64,000 bases of DNA from Marsupella aquatica (GCA_973895155.1 OZ316897.1:4650001-4714000), one strand, 5' to 3'. Shown: positions 45,466 to 58,222, counted from the first letter of the stretch. Notes: generated by a model not told the origin, from the letters alone. Translations and numbers: made by a program.

Positions 45466-45785
45466 ATTTTTTAAGGATTTCACTTTTTCGCCAGAGTGGC
45501 GAATGTAAAATGTGTGAATAAAAAGATACTCAGAAGATTTCTTGTTCAATTATTTTTTTGACCATCAGATCTCTCTAGACTTAAGACTGACCGTTAGATT
45601 TAGGCTAATGGAACCTAATCTATCTCTCTAGATTTAAGACTGACCGTTAGATTTGGGCTAATGGAACCGGGGATTAGGTGAAACACTCGCTAATGAGCCA
45701 GCTAAATAGTAACGAATTTTTGCCAAAAGTGGCCAAGGATTTTGGGGGAGGTGGAATCTAGCTAATTTTCGCCACTAAAAAAAAC
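45466..45785. mobile_element. MITE-like element with GGCGAAAATT-type ends, containing a 53-bp tandem duplication
   Basis: The left part reads GTATTTTTTAAGGATTTCAC then TTTTTCGCCAGAGTGGCGAA. The right part ends GCTAATTTTCGCCACTAAAA then AAAACAC, so the termini share AGTGGCGAA in inverted orientation. Internally ATCTCTCTAGAxTTAAGACT, GACCGTTAGATTTxGGCTAA and TGGAACC occur at 45,569 and again at 45,622. The element aligns along its length with 52,906-53,145 and shares end motifs with 15,117-15,583. The exact boundaries are uncertain. Confidence 0.5.
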
Positions 45786-48230
45786 ACTGCTATGAACCTC
45801 ATCAAGGTGTTATTCTTTTACTAGGCGATGCCGGGGATGGATGCGGTCACAGCAATGGGAATATGGGACGAATCTAATTAATTTCGTTCTCTTTATCAGG
45901 ATCACTGGGCGTTTCTTGTACCCCGCTGCCCTATTTAGTGTTTTCAAAAAACTCCAAAAATTCCCATTGCGGCGATGTGAACCCACGTTAATGTCGTTTC
46001 TTTTATGGTTTTGGTGATTGGAATGATTCTATAATAACGGGAAAGTAGACCGATGACCAAAAAGGTTTCTCGATAAGGTAAATTTTGACTCCCCCTTGTA
46101 AAGAAGCCACCTGGCCTGCTCAAAATGAACAGTTTTCAATTGGTGCTTTTGGTTTGTCCTAGGACAATATTTTCTTCGTATTTTCGTCCATATGGAATCG
46201 GAACAAAAGCCCCTTACGAGTTTTGAGTATCTTGTTTTTTGAGTAAGGCCTTTAAATTCATTTTGGAACCCCAGTTCGAAATTGACACAGAGGAGAGCAC
46301 AAACCGCCCTCAATAACAAAAAGTTGTTAATTGACTATGCAGTTAAATAGTGGACCTGGACCTCTTGGTTCCCCACAGTCATACAGACCATTGTCACTCT
46401 GGAAGTCTACTAGGAGTGTAAAAGTCAGATTCTTATATATTAAAATGAAATCACATAATAATACTTAGTTGTTGGCATTAATTATTGCTTGCCCAGGCAG
46501 AATTAATTGTTCACTGACAGAGCTAGGCTAAGCTAGCCCTTGTTTTGTCATTTAACATAATGTGTACTTCTGTTAAGAATTGTCTATTTTTAATTCGTAT
46601 TTTTTCGATTGAATAGTTTTCCTTTTAATTTGCTAAAGAATGAAATACTGGATGACAAAGATTTAAACCCCCTTTGATCCCCAAACTGTGGCACGACAAA
46701 ATAGTTATTTCCTTACTCTGTTAAGAACATTGTTGATTACATGTGATAATAGGATCCACTAGATCTTGCTTAGGGACAATCAGGGAGTACGCTACACTGA
46801 ACTGGCGGCCGCACTTTTTTGCCTGGGTGGTTCCATATATGGCAGGCCGACTTGTTGCAAGCCCTGTCAAAGTTCAACCCCTCTTGCTTACACATGCCCT
46901 AAAAGCACTTCCCAGTGTAGTTTTGGCCACAATTTTGGGGGGTCAGTAGCCCGGACTACGAACAACAAGTACAAAGATTGAGATGCCCGACTAATGTCCT
47001 TATCCCTTCTCATGTGTGCTATGTCTTTTACCCTCCCTCAGGTTGTCTTATTATTTCTGACTACCTCTATTGACTTCACTTCAATTAGTCAAAATAGTTA
47101 GTGCAGGAATTGAGGCAAAATAATCGAGAACAGCCATCAGAAATCCCATATATTCCTCATGGTATGAATGCTGTGACACCAGCGGACCCTTCGTCTCCAA
47201 CTCCTGCAACGGCTATGAGTGTAGGCCCACAACAACACCCAGGTCCCTTGTGCATTGTCTAAAAATTGATTTGAGCAGAATTGGAGGTGGAGTCCACCCA
47301 TTTCGATCTGTGTGCTCCTCTAATGTGAGCTGAAATCCAGGAGCTAGTCCAAACCGTCCATTAAAAAACGACAAAGGCATTCCACTTAGTTCCAAAACCC
47401 AAAACAACAAACCACTGCCAGCCTTTGGCTATTTTGTTTACTAATTTAGCTCTGCATTAGAGGGAGAGGAAAGCATGCCCTAAACCTTATTCGATGGACG
47501 TGGAAATAGGTTTTGATATGGGAGATAACTTTTTCACATTCTTGATGGGTGATGTTCTTGTCTGGGTTCATACATTGTGAATATCCGGATAAGAACAAAG
47601 TTTGTCCACCTCTTATGACCTGCATTCTGTGTCAACCTTCCCTGGTCCCATCTTGTATGGCTTTTGCTAAACCATAAGTTATCAACCTGGTTGGGGTCAT
47701 TGTAGCGTGTGAGAGAACAGTAAAAATATTCTTAAAACAGTGAAAACATTCCTTGCACAAGCAAAAGTTTTACTCACATCACCCCTGTTTTTCTATATCC
47801 AACTGCCTTGCTAATAGCAAACCTAGTTCGTAACATCCAGACTCCCATTTTGGCTAGCAAACTCGCAAGCCATTTGGAGTTTTAGAAAACACTAAAAACA
47901 CATAGGGCAGCAAAAACCAAAAGAAATTTAACCACTAGTGACTCGCTAACAACACTCTCCTCGCTATCAAAATTCCTGTTTGCTTGCATTATAGAATACC
48001 TCCAACCACATGTATGCATATAGTCAAGCTCTCTCCACCCAATTGAACACCTAACCTGCAACCCTAATTCTAGGCTGTTGTTTACCAAAAGTACAACAGA
48101 TATTGGCCTCCCTGCCATTTGCCACTTTCCTCATAGCATCAATGGATGGATCTACATAATGCCCGTGCTCAACTTTCTTGTTGCTTCAGTTGGGTCTAAA
48201 TTCCCTTTGATTGCTCCTTGCTGCAGAGTT
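45786..48230. other. No gene recognised; isolated Pro/Thr/Ser-rich frame near 47.1-47.26 kb
   Basis: Mostly AT-rich. At about 47,110-47,262 an acceptor-like TTAGTGCAG precedes a plus-strand frame containing REQPSEIPYIPHGMNAVTP and ending GPLCIV. Its composition looks coding, but no partner exon or family is recognised. Confidence 0.35.
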
Positions 48231-48460
48231 TGATGTATGTTTTGGTTAAATCTATTACAAGTCCAATGCCTATGTGTTGCACACTTATCATTGCGGTTGT
48301 GTTGTGATTGTGGCCAGGTTGTCACTGCAGCCATGGTGTGGTTGTGGAAGTGTTACCATTTCGGCCATGTCATTTGTGCAATCGCCTTGTGGTTGCAGAA
48401 ATGTTATCATCTTGGCTGGGTGGTTGTCATTGCAAAAAAGTTGTCATTCTACTTGATGTT
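48231..48460. repeat. Degenerate GT-rich minisatellite-like tract, followed by CT-rich DNA to about 48.7 kb
   Basis: Imperfect units built on TTGTGGTTGxxGxAATGTTAxC and TGTCATTGC-ATTTxGGCCATG recur about four times between 48,290 and 48,450. The following 200 bp are CT-rich. Confidence 0.4.
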
Positions 48461-50359
48461 CTTGCTGGGGAGGTTCCTGGACACAAAAAGGGAACCTTTT
48501 TTCTCTCGCCTCCCCTGTTTTCCTATGTATTTTTTTCTCCTTTTCTTCCTTCTTCCTCCTGTTGCATACCTTTTTCCTTGCTTGGCCCTCTTATTCCCCC
48601 CTCTCTCCCTCGCCCTTCTAGCTCATTTGTCCTTGTTCCCTCCTGCTAACTCGCTAGCCTGCCCGAATTGGCTTGCCTGCCAACATGCACCCACCCTGCA
48701 CAGCGGTTAGCACGCAAGAGCCACGGTTGGGAAGTAAGGAATTGAAGGGCGGGGGCAGGATGAGCTGCTCACCCTGGAGGATTGGTCATGTGAGCCAGGA
48801 CATGCACCAATTGCAAGTTCTAGATGGCCGGTGGCAGGCCTGCAAGGATGCTTTGGCTTATGTGAAGGTGTGTGGAAAGATCTAGCAAATCAAACAGACA
48901 TAAAACAATCCGCCATATTGAATATTGTAAACTGACCAGGGGAGAAATGAAGGAAGACTTTTTATTGGAGTGTTTAGATAATACTCTTACTTCCCACTTT
49001 TACAGCTCTAGGCCTTAGAACATGTGCATAATTTGAGGGAGAATCACATCATTGCATTTCTATGTCAAAACGTTGTGAGATGACAGTGCATTTCTCACTC
49101 TTTGTGCCAAGACGCTTGCCTTGTCAGCTCTGGTCAGCATGATGTGCAGTTGGTGATTTTGTTCCTGCATGAGAGCACAAGTTGATTCTTTGACAACGAT
49201 TCAATGGTTGGCCAGGTGCATGTTCTGTTTTCCTCTGCTTTAAATAAATGCTCGCCACTTCAGGTTGATCTGTAGTGCTTTCAATGATTGGGTATGGTGG
49301 TGGTCATCCTTGAGAAACTCAACTGCACTAGCTTGAGTTTGCAGATCCTCACCAAAAGAATAATTTATAAAAGTTTGGTAAAGTCCGGTAGCATGGGTGA
49401 GTGGCCTGCAGTTGTGTCTAAAATGAAAGGTGATACACAATTTCGTTTCCTGGCAGATTAATTATGGGAGAGTGGCCTCCAGTTCTGCCTTGTTGAAGGT
49501 GAAACACAATTTAGTTTCCTGGCAGTGTACAGGGGGTGAGACTAGAGGCCAAACTCACTTTTGCTGTTGGGAAGCTCCCTTGTGTTCTTCTCAAGATGTG
49601 CATGGGACGGCTGTTGTGCGTGATTCAGTTCCCTGCTGGGTGCAGCTACATCAATGTGAGTTTTTCACAATTCATTTTTTAGACTTTATGGAAACTGACC
49701 TGTTGGCTTAAGAGGTGATTCCATCTGCGGTATTCTCCCCTAGAGTTTTAGAAAACTTTATTATGTTCAAAATTACAACCAACAAGCTCAAGATGCTTCA
49801 TCATAGATATATGAACAGTGCTTTTGCTTACAGGCTACGCACTGTCCTAACACATTGTGAACACGAGATATTGATAGTTTAGTTTTACTTTTGTTTCCTT
49901 TGAGCTTGAGCCCTCACCAGTCGCGAGTCTACTTGTCAAGGAGTTGACAAGGCTGTTTTGGTGGCGCGGTTGCTGCTGTGAGGGGCAATACTTTTGGGAG
50001 CTTCTGAGTTCAACTTGGAGGCATGGTGACTGCCTACACTAGTTGCTTACACCACAAGTTCCCAAAAGCACTCTGGGTAACGTGTAGTACTCATATTGCA
50101 TAGAGTACAATCATGTGTGTGACAGGGCATGAGTAGAGATTTGTGTATGAGTGTCATCTCATTAGATCACCATATGGGGTAATCCACTCATCCAAACCAC
50201 ATCTATAATTAGCCGATGCTTTTTAAGAAATTATATTTCTAGGGCTGGAGGGTCTTATGATGGGAAGGTAGTGGGAGAGCCTCAAGGGTAGGTCTACTTT
50301 TCACCTAGGCACAGCAGCCAGCAGGCCCCTTTTATAGAGGGGCAGGGTGTGGGAGTAAT
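48461..50359. other. No gene recognised; contains a short tandem duplication
   Basis: Anonymous sequence with frames that end in stops every few tens of codons. The only clear structure is the duplication listed at 49,399-49,525. Confidence 0.4.
49399..49525. repeat. 71-bp tandem duplication, diverged
   Basis: GAGTGGCCTxCAGTT, then GAAAGGTGATACACAATTT or GAAGGTGAAACACAATTT, and CGTTTCCTGGCAG or AGTTTCCTGGCAG occur at 49,399 and again at 49,470. Confidence 0.8.
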
Positions 50360-50611
50360 AGGGTGTCTCAAAGCTTCAAAATTATGGATGATGGCTTTTG
50401 GCCCCAAAGGAATGATCATACCTTTTCACAAGGGTATATAAAAGTTTTATTTATTTTTCATTATCTCCGCAGTGATTACAGGTAATGGCATATGATCACT
50501 CTTTATGTCAAAAAGTTATGGACTGCAAATTTGGTAGGATGTAACTTTTTGTGTCTGTAATCCATAACTACAGAGTGAAGGTCCATCAAATTCTGACCTT
50601 TAAGATGCCCT
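50360..50611. mobile_element. MITE-like element A with AGGGTGTCTCAAAG ends (252 bp)
   Basis: It begins AGGGTGTCTCAAAGC and ends CCTTTAAGATGCCCT, whose reverse complement is AGGGCATCTTAAAGG. Both sides are followed by AAT, a possible 3-bp target duplication. It has no coding capacity. It lies directly before element B, which has the same ends. Confidence 0.65.
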
Positions 50612-50620
50612 AATGATAAT

Positions 50621-51126
50621 AGGGCATCTCAAAGCACGGCCTTAACAAGTTATGAGTTGGCTATAAGGACTGAGTTACAAGAATGACCATAAATTGACTT
50701 CAGTAGGAAAGTGTCGTGGCCGTTGACCAAAACCTGTATCTTTAACTCTGCTTCGTAATACGGTGCGCAAACATTGTGTAATTTTTTTGTCTTTTTGTCT
50801 ATCCAACATTCCCAAAGGACTTTGAATTCGCATCTTCACAAAATAGAGTCATCACAACATCTTGTCATCCAGGGACAGTTCAAACGACATGCCAGTCATT
50901 GTGTATGATTAGAATGCTATCGTGACCACTTGTCAAGGTAATAGACTTGGTCTCGTCCGACAGGGATGGGCCAAAAGCACTTACTCTGAGCGGGAGCACT
51001 CATAACTGATCCCTTAATATGGCATGAGTCAATGCATATACCCCCTGCAACCAATGGCCAATAAAGTCTTGTCATAAGGTGTTTTATGGACACAACTTTC
51101 CTTATGGCCCTGCTTTGAGACACCCT
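50621..51126. mobile_element. MITE-like element B with AGGGCATCTCAAAGC ends (506 bp)
   Basis: The left end is AGGGCATCTCAAAGC and the right end is GCTTTGAGACACCCT, inverted repeats of 15 bp with mismatches at two positions. AAT flanks both ends. Together with element A the outermost ends (50,360-50,374 and 51,112-51,126) are a perfect 15-bp inverted repeat. The alternative is therefore one 767-bp composite that was invaded by, or duplicated, its own termini. Confidence 0.65.
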
Positions 51127-51290
51127 AATAGATGATTACTTTCTTGGTAACCCTACCATTGCAGACAGCAATTCTAGTTGAAGTGTGGACTTAATTGATT
51201 TCCTTGTTGTTCTTTGGGAAACCCAACGTTCCCAAAGGACCACAATTTGTCTTTGGGAACTTTGGGTAGACAAAAAGGCAAAAAAAAACG
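50786..51290. repeat. Inverted repeat, TTTTTGTCTTTTTGTCTATCC / GGGTAGACAAAAAGGCAAAAA, with a local hairpin
   Basis: The plus-strand block at 50,786-50,825 (TTTTTGTCTATCCAACATTCC then CAAAGGAC) is inverted at 51,247-51,290 (GTCTTTGGGAACTTTGGGTA then GACAAAAAGG). A second, closer partner at 51,222-51,241 (CCCAACGTTCCCAAAGGAC) forms a compact stem-loop with 51,250-51,268. It partly overlaps MITE-like element B, so it may mark the end of another inserted element. Confidence 0.55.
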
Positions 51291-52600
51291 ATCTGGACGC
51301 ACACAGCCACTTAGGTTACTCATTTCCAAATGGTACACTGTGGGTGCACATAGTACATTCCACCATTTTGTGAAATTGTGTAGTAGGTCGGCAGTTGTTG
51401 CCCAGTAACAATTATTCTATTGAGTATCCACATTGGTTGCCCCTTAAATTTGGTTTGAATTGTTGGCCTGCTACAGAACCACTACAAGTTTACAAGATAA
51501 TCCACTTACATAAACAGTGGTAGAAAATGACTTTTTACCTGGGTTTTGTAGCACAGCTACAGTCTGGAAACCATCAATAATAGTGTTAGGAGGATGGGTT
51601 GATAGACTTCTCAATTTAATGAGGAAGACAAAGAAATTTGACGAAGCGTTGTATGCAAGCTGCTCCCAGGAGAAAACCCAATGTTTTGGTAGGAAGGGTT
51701 TCACATTCCAAATATGTCCTGAAACATGAAATTTGAAGAAGCAAATGAAGATACACATACTATCTGTTTGATACACATTCCAAGCATAACGTGAAACAGT
51801 CAAATCTTACGGAGGGCACTGTAGGTTATACAAGTGGAAATTGGGAGTGATACCAAAGCCTGGGAGCCACGACTAGCAAAGAAGAAACCCTACAACCTAT
51901 ATGGGTGTTAGTGTGAGCATCTAATTAGTGTGAATGAAAAACTAGTGTTTCTAACCATAAATGGGGTAGGGCTCATGGATACTCATTCATGTTGTGCTAC
52001 GAATTGACTTTCAGTTCTCGACTTCTAGTTAGTTTGGCCTTACTAGGGTCAGTTGGCCCTTGGTTAGTTTAGGATAAGATCCATTTATTTAGGCTCACAC
52101 ATCTTATTTTCCCTTGGGGAGTATAGGTTGGAGGGAGAGCATTCTCTCCCTCATTCTTCACATGTGCTCTCTTATGCTATGGATCTTTCAAGAGTGTCTC
52201 GTCGATGTAGCGTCTGATCGAGTGTCTCTCTCATGTTTCGCATTGCTAGTCCGGAACCGACGGTTTCTTACATGCTACAATCAAGGATTTTTATGCTGGA
52301 CCTAGGCCACCTACCTTCTTTCTATTTGGGGGAAAAAAAACTGTTTAAATGCATGCAAAGATTCACCAGAAGTAGCGTGAGTAACTCCAATTAATGTAGT
52401 CATTTGCCCTAGTAGCTTGTAAATACTAGAATCTGACCTGTACTCCACCAATCGATAAACTGTTGATTGTTCATTTGTAACATAAAGTTTAGTGTTATTC
52501 TCAGCTTACATCTATCTGAGATCTCTTTCTTGGGTGTAGAGTAGAACTGTAAGTGATTACGATTTCTTTAGTGTCCTTTCCAGCCTTTCCAAATGGTAGC
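51291..52600. other. No gene recognised; possible LTR-like stretch at 51.9-52.31 kb
   Basis: The stretch from about 51,905 to 52,310 reads like an LTR (a TTAGTTTAGGATAAGATCCATTTATTTAGG block and CTCTCCCTCATTCTTCACAT near the end), but no paired copy, primer binding site or target duplication is visible. The assignment is weak. Confidence 0.25.
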
Positions 52601-52905
52601 AAACACTACACACCTGTCCACTCTCACCTATGGGTACCTCAGTGAAAGGGGGGTCAAGTATCACCTTCAACGTTTTAGGCACAAAACATACTCCCCGTAT
52701 AATATGATAGTATTCTACTGCCATTTTTCTCAAAATGAGGTTTTAAAACACCATATTTTAAAAATTTACCTCTAATGTTTCTTAAAAAAAAAAAACATAA
52801 TCCTTTCACTAAACCCAATAAAAACCTACATTTATTTGAGCGGGATGAATGGAGACAAAATAAGTGAGGATCTCGGGGGCCAAGAAGTCATTGGGACATC
52901 AGCCC
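52601..52905. repeat. Copy of the MITE-like repeat also seen at 35.2-35.34 kb
   Basis: ACCTCTAATGTTTCTTAAAAAAA, CACTAAACCCAATAAAAAcC and AAATAAGTGAGGATCTCGGG match, in order, the block at 35,205-35,335. The left limit is unclear. Confidence 0.5.
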
Positions 52906-53145
52906 GGTTAATTTTAAGGGATTTTTTATGGCCAAAGTGGCCATTGTAACTTTGTGTGAAGGTAATGATGTTAAGAATATTTCTTAGTTAATTTTCTTAG
53001 ACTAATTTCTGGCCATTAGATCTCCATACATTTAACAACTACCATCACAAACTAGCCAATTCAAGAAAGAAACCCAAGACTGTGAACTAAATCTGGACAA
53101 GACTTTTCATTAAGGTGTAAGTTGGCCAATTTCCGCCACTACAAG
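52906..53145. mobile_element. MITE-like element related to 45,466-45,785
   Basis: It aligns with the 45.5-kb element from TTTTAAGGGATTTT through GGCCAAAGTGGCCATTGTAA, GAATATTTCTTAG and GGCCATTAGATCTCCAT to the end GGCCAATTTCCGCCACTA. It lacks the 53-bp internal duplication. Confidence 0.5.
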
Positions 53146-55640
53146 AGAACAATGGGATTTAAGGACTTAGGGACAATGCTGAGCTGGCCTAGGCCATTGA
53201 GCAGGTTTTCAATGAGGTTTTAGGCCTCAGTGCTCCTGCATGGATAAGGTGAGGTGGCTTTAATGAGCTTCTCTTTGTTTCTTCGATGTCTTCAAACTCT
53301 TTTCCGAGAAGTTCTTGGGCATGACCCACACATATTTAGAATGCATGACTAGTGGTCCTCGATCTCACTTTGCACTGTTTTTTCTTTGCAAACAAAATAA
53401 GATGCAAAAGCCAAGTATCTTGAGCCACCAACCTGATTCGAACTGCGCATGATTCTCGTTCCAAAACAAAAAACAAACACAAACAATGCTACGAGGTGGG
53501 GGAGGAGAGCCGTCATCATAAGTTACTGTAGTTATCCAGGACAACAACACAAACACAACCAACACTACGGAGGGAAGAGAGATAGTCATCATTAGACTTT
53601 GATGAGATATATCCAGAACATTGTCACCGTACACGACAGATATTTGTATTTGTCGTCTACTCTATTGCCCCTTTGCAAAGAATCGGATGGGAGCAAATAA
53701 CTCAGATAGTTGCAAGGAGCGGCTAAGATTTATCCACGGGGGCAGCTGACTAATTAAAATCGATTTTCGCGCACCCTGAGAAAGTTGTGCGTTTCGGGGT
53801 AACTTAGAATAGATTTAGAGTATTCTGTCGTGGGTCCCCTTAGGTCCTAAACCACTGTGGTTTCCAGATAGAGTAAACTTTATTAAATTTGAAAGGACAG
53901 TTATTTTATCTTACTGATATAAATTTCAAAAAAAACATTTCTAGAGAGAACAACAGTGAGGGATATGCTTAAAAGATCTCCAAACAACACTTTCTTGCCT
54001 GATCAACCCCCACACCATTTGATACCCAATGGACCCCCTATAACAGTTTCTTATAGATAGTTATTATGAGGAGCACTACTTAGAGACTTTACCACAGTGA
54101 ACTCTAATTTTCTATGATTTGAGCCCATGGTCCCGCCCATGGTATGCTGTAATTGTGGCGAGATAGCAGTTTGCCCACAATCTGCGCGTGAGAAATATGG
54201 CACCAAATGTAGTTGTGGATACTTTTTGACTGCAGTTGTTAAGGGTTAGGTCCCCGGTTGTCTGAAGTTTAGAGGTGGGGCTGCTATCTCCTTACTGTTC
54301 ATCATTACTTTGTTGAGCATTTTCATCCATGCATTTCACCAGCGACAAATCTGTTCCTAGATCTTCCCTCAGTGACAAATACTTTGCTAAATCTGTCCAC
54401 TTGTGCTCTAACATTATTAAATGTTTTCAGCCTTAATAGCACACAACCATTAATGACAAGCAAGAATCCAAACACCTGTCAAGTTTTTCAAAATCCTTGA
54501 AAAGTCTGCCCTTTTTTAATTTGAGTTGCCTTGCTTCTAGTGCTAGCAATTGAAGAAACTGTGCATTATGCATCCCCTCAACAAAACAACAAGGAACTTA
54601 GGAGTGATTTTAAGTGAATACACAAGAATAAGCAATAAAATATCAAGAATGATTGATGACAACGTTAAATTCTTACACACCTTGTGGGCTTTCCCATCAA
54701 GTATCCTGGCCACATCTTAAATCCATGTGCAATTGCATCTCGTTTTTGGGCATGCTATATCCTGTGGCTGTAACCTACCACATTTTGAAAATTGTCCACT
54801 TCACACAGATCCCCTCTATGCCAAAGATGCATAGTGACATTGTCAACTCCAGACACTGATATCCATATGTGTACCTCAACATTATAGTGCCACCCAGGTA
54901 GCATGCAAATGCTGACCAAAAGACACTCAGCCTCCCAACAACCTCCATTACCTTATATTCCCCCAAACCTTATGACATACAGAAGTTGTTATGAGAAAAT
55001 GCAAAACAATGAACATGATCTGGATCATGTTTTGTGAGGACAATTTATCAATAAACGTTTAAAGACACCACACATATTTTAGTCACATCGTTTTTGTAAT
55101 CCTCAGTAATCAGAGTTTTGGCCGGCCCTAAACCAAGTAGATAATGGTTTGGTCAAGTTGCTTGCACCCATGGATAGGTTCAGGTAGACTACAATTGCAA
55201 TGCAGGGTTATGCCATGAATGGGTTCAAGTTCTCATATGCCATTATTGATAGTACACTATATAATGCCCAATACAAGAACATTTCACCAGAAACTATAGG
55301 GGGGTTGATTGGGTTTCAAAAATAGTGTAGAGGGGTTAAAGGTTTCAAAAATAGTGTAGAGGTGTTAAATTAAACCTGAAACTTACATTGAGGTTTACCT
55401 CCAATTCCACAGGAGGGATGAAGGAAAGGAAAGACTCTCATGTTGCGAATTAAAACTTATGTAATAATTGTCAAAAATCTTCATTCTGAGCTGGTCAGAT
55501 GCCTTGTCTATCAGGGGACTTCAAAACTTGCTTCACAAACTACTTATCGCACATACTAGGTAGCCCCATGAGATAAACCCACATAGACGTTTTCAGAAAA
55601 AATAAGAACTCAACCCAACCTTGGCCTTTGGGATCTGGAC
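53146..55640. other. No gene recognised; two short tandem duplications
   Basis: A ~77-bp diverged duplication lies at about 53,485-53,625 (GCTACGAGG-GGGAGGAGAG and ACTACGGAGGGAAGAG, each followed by TCATCAT and ATCCAG). A 29-bp perfect duplication, GGTTTCAAAAATAGTGTAGA then GGGGTTAAA, lies at 55,312-55,369. A minus-strand frame at 54775-54966 ending KWTIFKMW has a coding-like composition but no recognised family. Confidence 0.4.
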
Positions 55641-56110
55641 AGTCATTTCTAATTTCTGTTACCTGCGTTCTCTATCCCTAAGAAAATATTCTCACATGAT
55701 CTTGGCTCCCATTCATCCACATCACCATAAATTCTTAGGAGTGTGAAATAGTTTCCATTTCCTCGTGGATAGCACTTCCCACTCGAGTCTCGTGCTTTGT
55801 ACCCCATTTGTCCATATCTATACAAACGAATATGTAAGACAAAACCCAATCACTTGAATTAATTGGACATGTAGTAGTGATCCAAACTTTGGAGCCCTTC
55901 AACAGTATGTCTTATCCCACAACACCACCTAGACAAATGTAGACCTTGGCAAATGCTAGCACACTGCCATCCTGTCCATGATCCTTGCAATGCTTGTCAC
56001 TTGGATCAAGAAAAAAAGCACAATTACGTGGATGATCGCAATATGGTAGTGGCTTCAAGTTGGTATACTCATCGAAGTACTTGTAAATGTCTTCCACTAC
56101 TACAACGTGA
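55641..56110 (-). pseudogene. Decayed minus-strand coding sequence of unknown family
   Basis: Two neighbouring frames look like real protein. 55912-56097 contains EDIYKYFDEYTNLKPLPYCD and CKDHGQDGSVLAFAKVYICL, with Cys/His spacing that could bind metal. 55660-55823 contains GNGNYFTLLRIYGDVDEWEP. They are in different frames about 90 bp apart with stops between. Either a ~100-bp intron (GTGGTG to TTTGTATAG) separates them in a phase that does not fit well, or a frameshift has occurred. No family was identified; a transposase or a host pseudogene are both possible. Confidence 0.35.
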
Positions 56111-57962
56111 ACTGTTCAAAACTCAAAAACATCCTACCTAACAGTACTACAACGTGAACTCCAGAAACTGAATGCTAACTAATCAGGTTTATCAAACCTG
56201 GAGGCAACATATTATATATGTTTCCAACTGGGGCTAAGTAAGACTTTTCGTATTGGCAACTGTCCATTTGTAGTTGGGATGAGATAGTAGTAATTTTTCA
56301 ATACTCGGGTATCCTCTTGCATGTAGATTTTCCATAAACTAAGTTTCAGTCTAAAAATAAATGCCTATATCTAGGTATCCTACGTGTACCATAGTCATAA
56401 CCAGGTTTGGCCAAAAGATGACATTCCAAAAACGATGGTGGAAAATAAGTGCGCAGTTTGGGGAATTGGGGAGACAATTGATTCGAGACTCAACAGCCTG
56501 AAGAACTTTGCATGAAGCATGCGCCTCGGGAAATTGTGTTAAATTTGAATTTGGCAGTGGAGACGGTGTGAGGTTAACTTGTGGACAATGACAAGAGTCC
56601 AATCCAGAGAAACTCATCAGATATTTTGACTCTTGGATCATTTCACGCTAATCAAAGTTGCTTTGATTGATTGACATTGAAAGAAGATGACAATATAGTT
56701 GTTAAAACTTAAAAGAATAACAAAATAAGTAAATGCAAAAAATAGATAAATTAAATCTCGAAATTTTTAGTGACCACCGGCGAGACTCTCGAAACAAGGA
56801 AGAAATAAGTTTGCAATTGAGAAACGCGAAACTAGTTATCATTATGATAACTGCTATTGTCAGGTCTCCCTAGATTTGTGGGGAACCGTCAAAATTCTGG
56901 CTACCAGGTCGTGACTAGTAAAGAAAGGATTGAGCGAGTTAGTAGTACCTTTTCTTCAGGCAAAAATTAAACGAGTAAAAAAAACACCGACCCATCCCCT
57001 GTCCTCCGGATAGTAATCGGATTGGGGCCCGCCCAACACAAATGTGGGGCCTTCTCCAGCTCTTTGACAGTCATATCCGGTTGGCCTGTAATGAATTCAA
57101 TCTCTTTTGCAAAACGCAGCAGTTCTTCGACGAACACGTTCTAGTGACGTACACGTACACCCTTGCGAGTGATATCTCCCATACAAAGGGGACTAGAATA
57201 TGATCATTTTCTCCCCATTGCGTATTCCTTCCTATGTTTTCGTTCAAGAAACATCGAATCTCCGGCGATCCGCATGCTTCGAGAGTCAATATGCTGTGCT
57301 CCAATACTAGGAGAAGATTCCACGTGGTGTAGCATGCCACAGCACTTCATCTTGCCTTGAAAGTTCTTTTAATATTCCCCAAGAAAAGTAGTATACGTCG
57401 AGGTCCTCAGGGAATGCTACTCCTTTCGTTCATGCTTGCCCGGCGGCTAACTAGCTCACTTTGGACTCATTCTCACTTTGGTGCAAAATGATGTGGGTCT
57501 GCATCGTCGACTCCTCCAGATATGTGGCAATGTCCTCCACGGAAGAGCTCTACCTCGCCGCTGTTCACCGGCCACTTTATGAAGGGGAACATTTCTCTTT
57601 TCAGGGCCTCCAGACAATTTTCTCTTCGTGACCTTTAGTATGCCATCTACTCTACAGCTTTGCCTTCTACTGTTGAGCTTTACAGGCTTTTCAGTAGGGC
57701 TTTATTTCCTAGTCATTGTGGATGCCTCTCAGGCTTTTTGGCCCTTTGGTCCTTTATTGGATCTGTTGCCTTTGGAATCCCGTCCCAAGGTTTAACCTTT
57801 TTGGTTCTTGAGAGTGTGATATACATTCTAATAGGAGTTGCTATGGAAAAACCACACAACTGGTTTGCGGGCAAGGATAACTCCTGGTTTGTGTTGAACA
57901 TCTCTAAGAATTTGACAATTGTCAAGAGTTCTGCCACTGGGCAGAACTCATAAGCTCCAACA
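56111..57962. other. No gene recognised
   Basis: Anonymous sequence. AGTTCACGTTGTAGTA occurs twice about 46 bp apart at 56,095-56,155. Near 57,735-57,775 CAGGCTTTTTGGCCCTTTGG and CCTTTATTGG resemble the retroelement-tail signature at 6.7-7.0 kb. Confidence 0.4.
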
Positions 57963-58222
57963 AAATCTCCATCCAAATCTTTGAACTGGAATGGATCTCA
58001 AAATGCTCCTTGTATGAACCTTGTATGAAAGAAAAGCTTATTTACTCTAGCTAGATGTCATTCTAGTGAAACACCTGTTTGAGTAGACACATAACCTCTG
58101 GGAAATCTCCATCCCAACCTTTGAATTGGAGTGACCTTGTATAAAAAATAAATTATTTACTCTAGCTAGATGTCAATTTAGTTGCAACACATGTTTGAGT
58201 AGAACCCATGCAAGCTCAAGAA
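57963..58222. repeat. 140-bp tandem duplication, diverged
   Basis: AAATCTCCATCC, CTTTGAAxTGGA, CCTTGTAT and TTATTTACTCTAGCTAGATG then AACAC-TGTTTGAGTAGA occur from 57,963 and again from 58,103. Confidence 0.8.
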
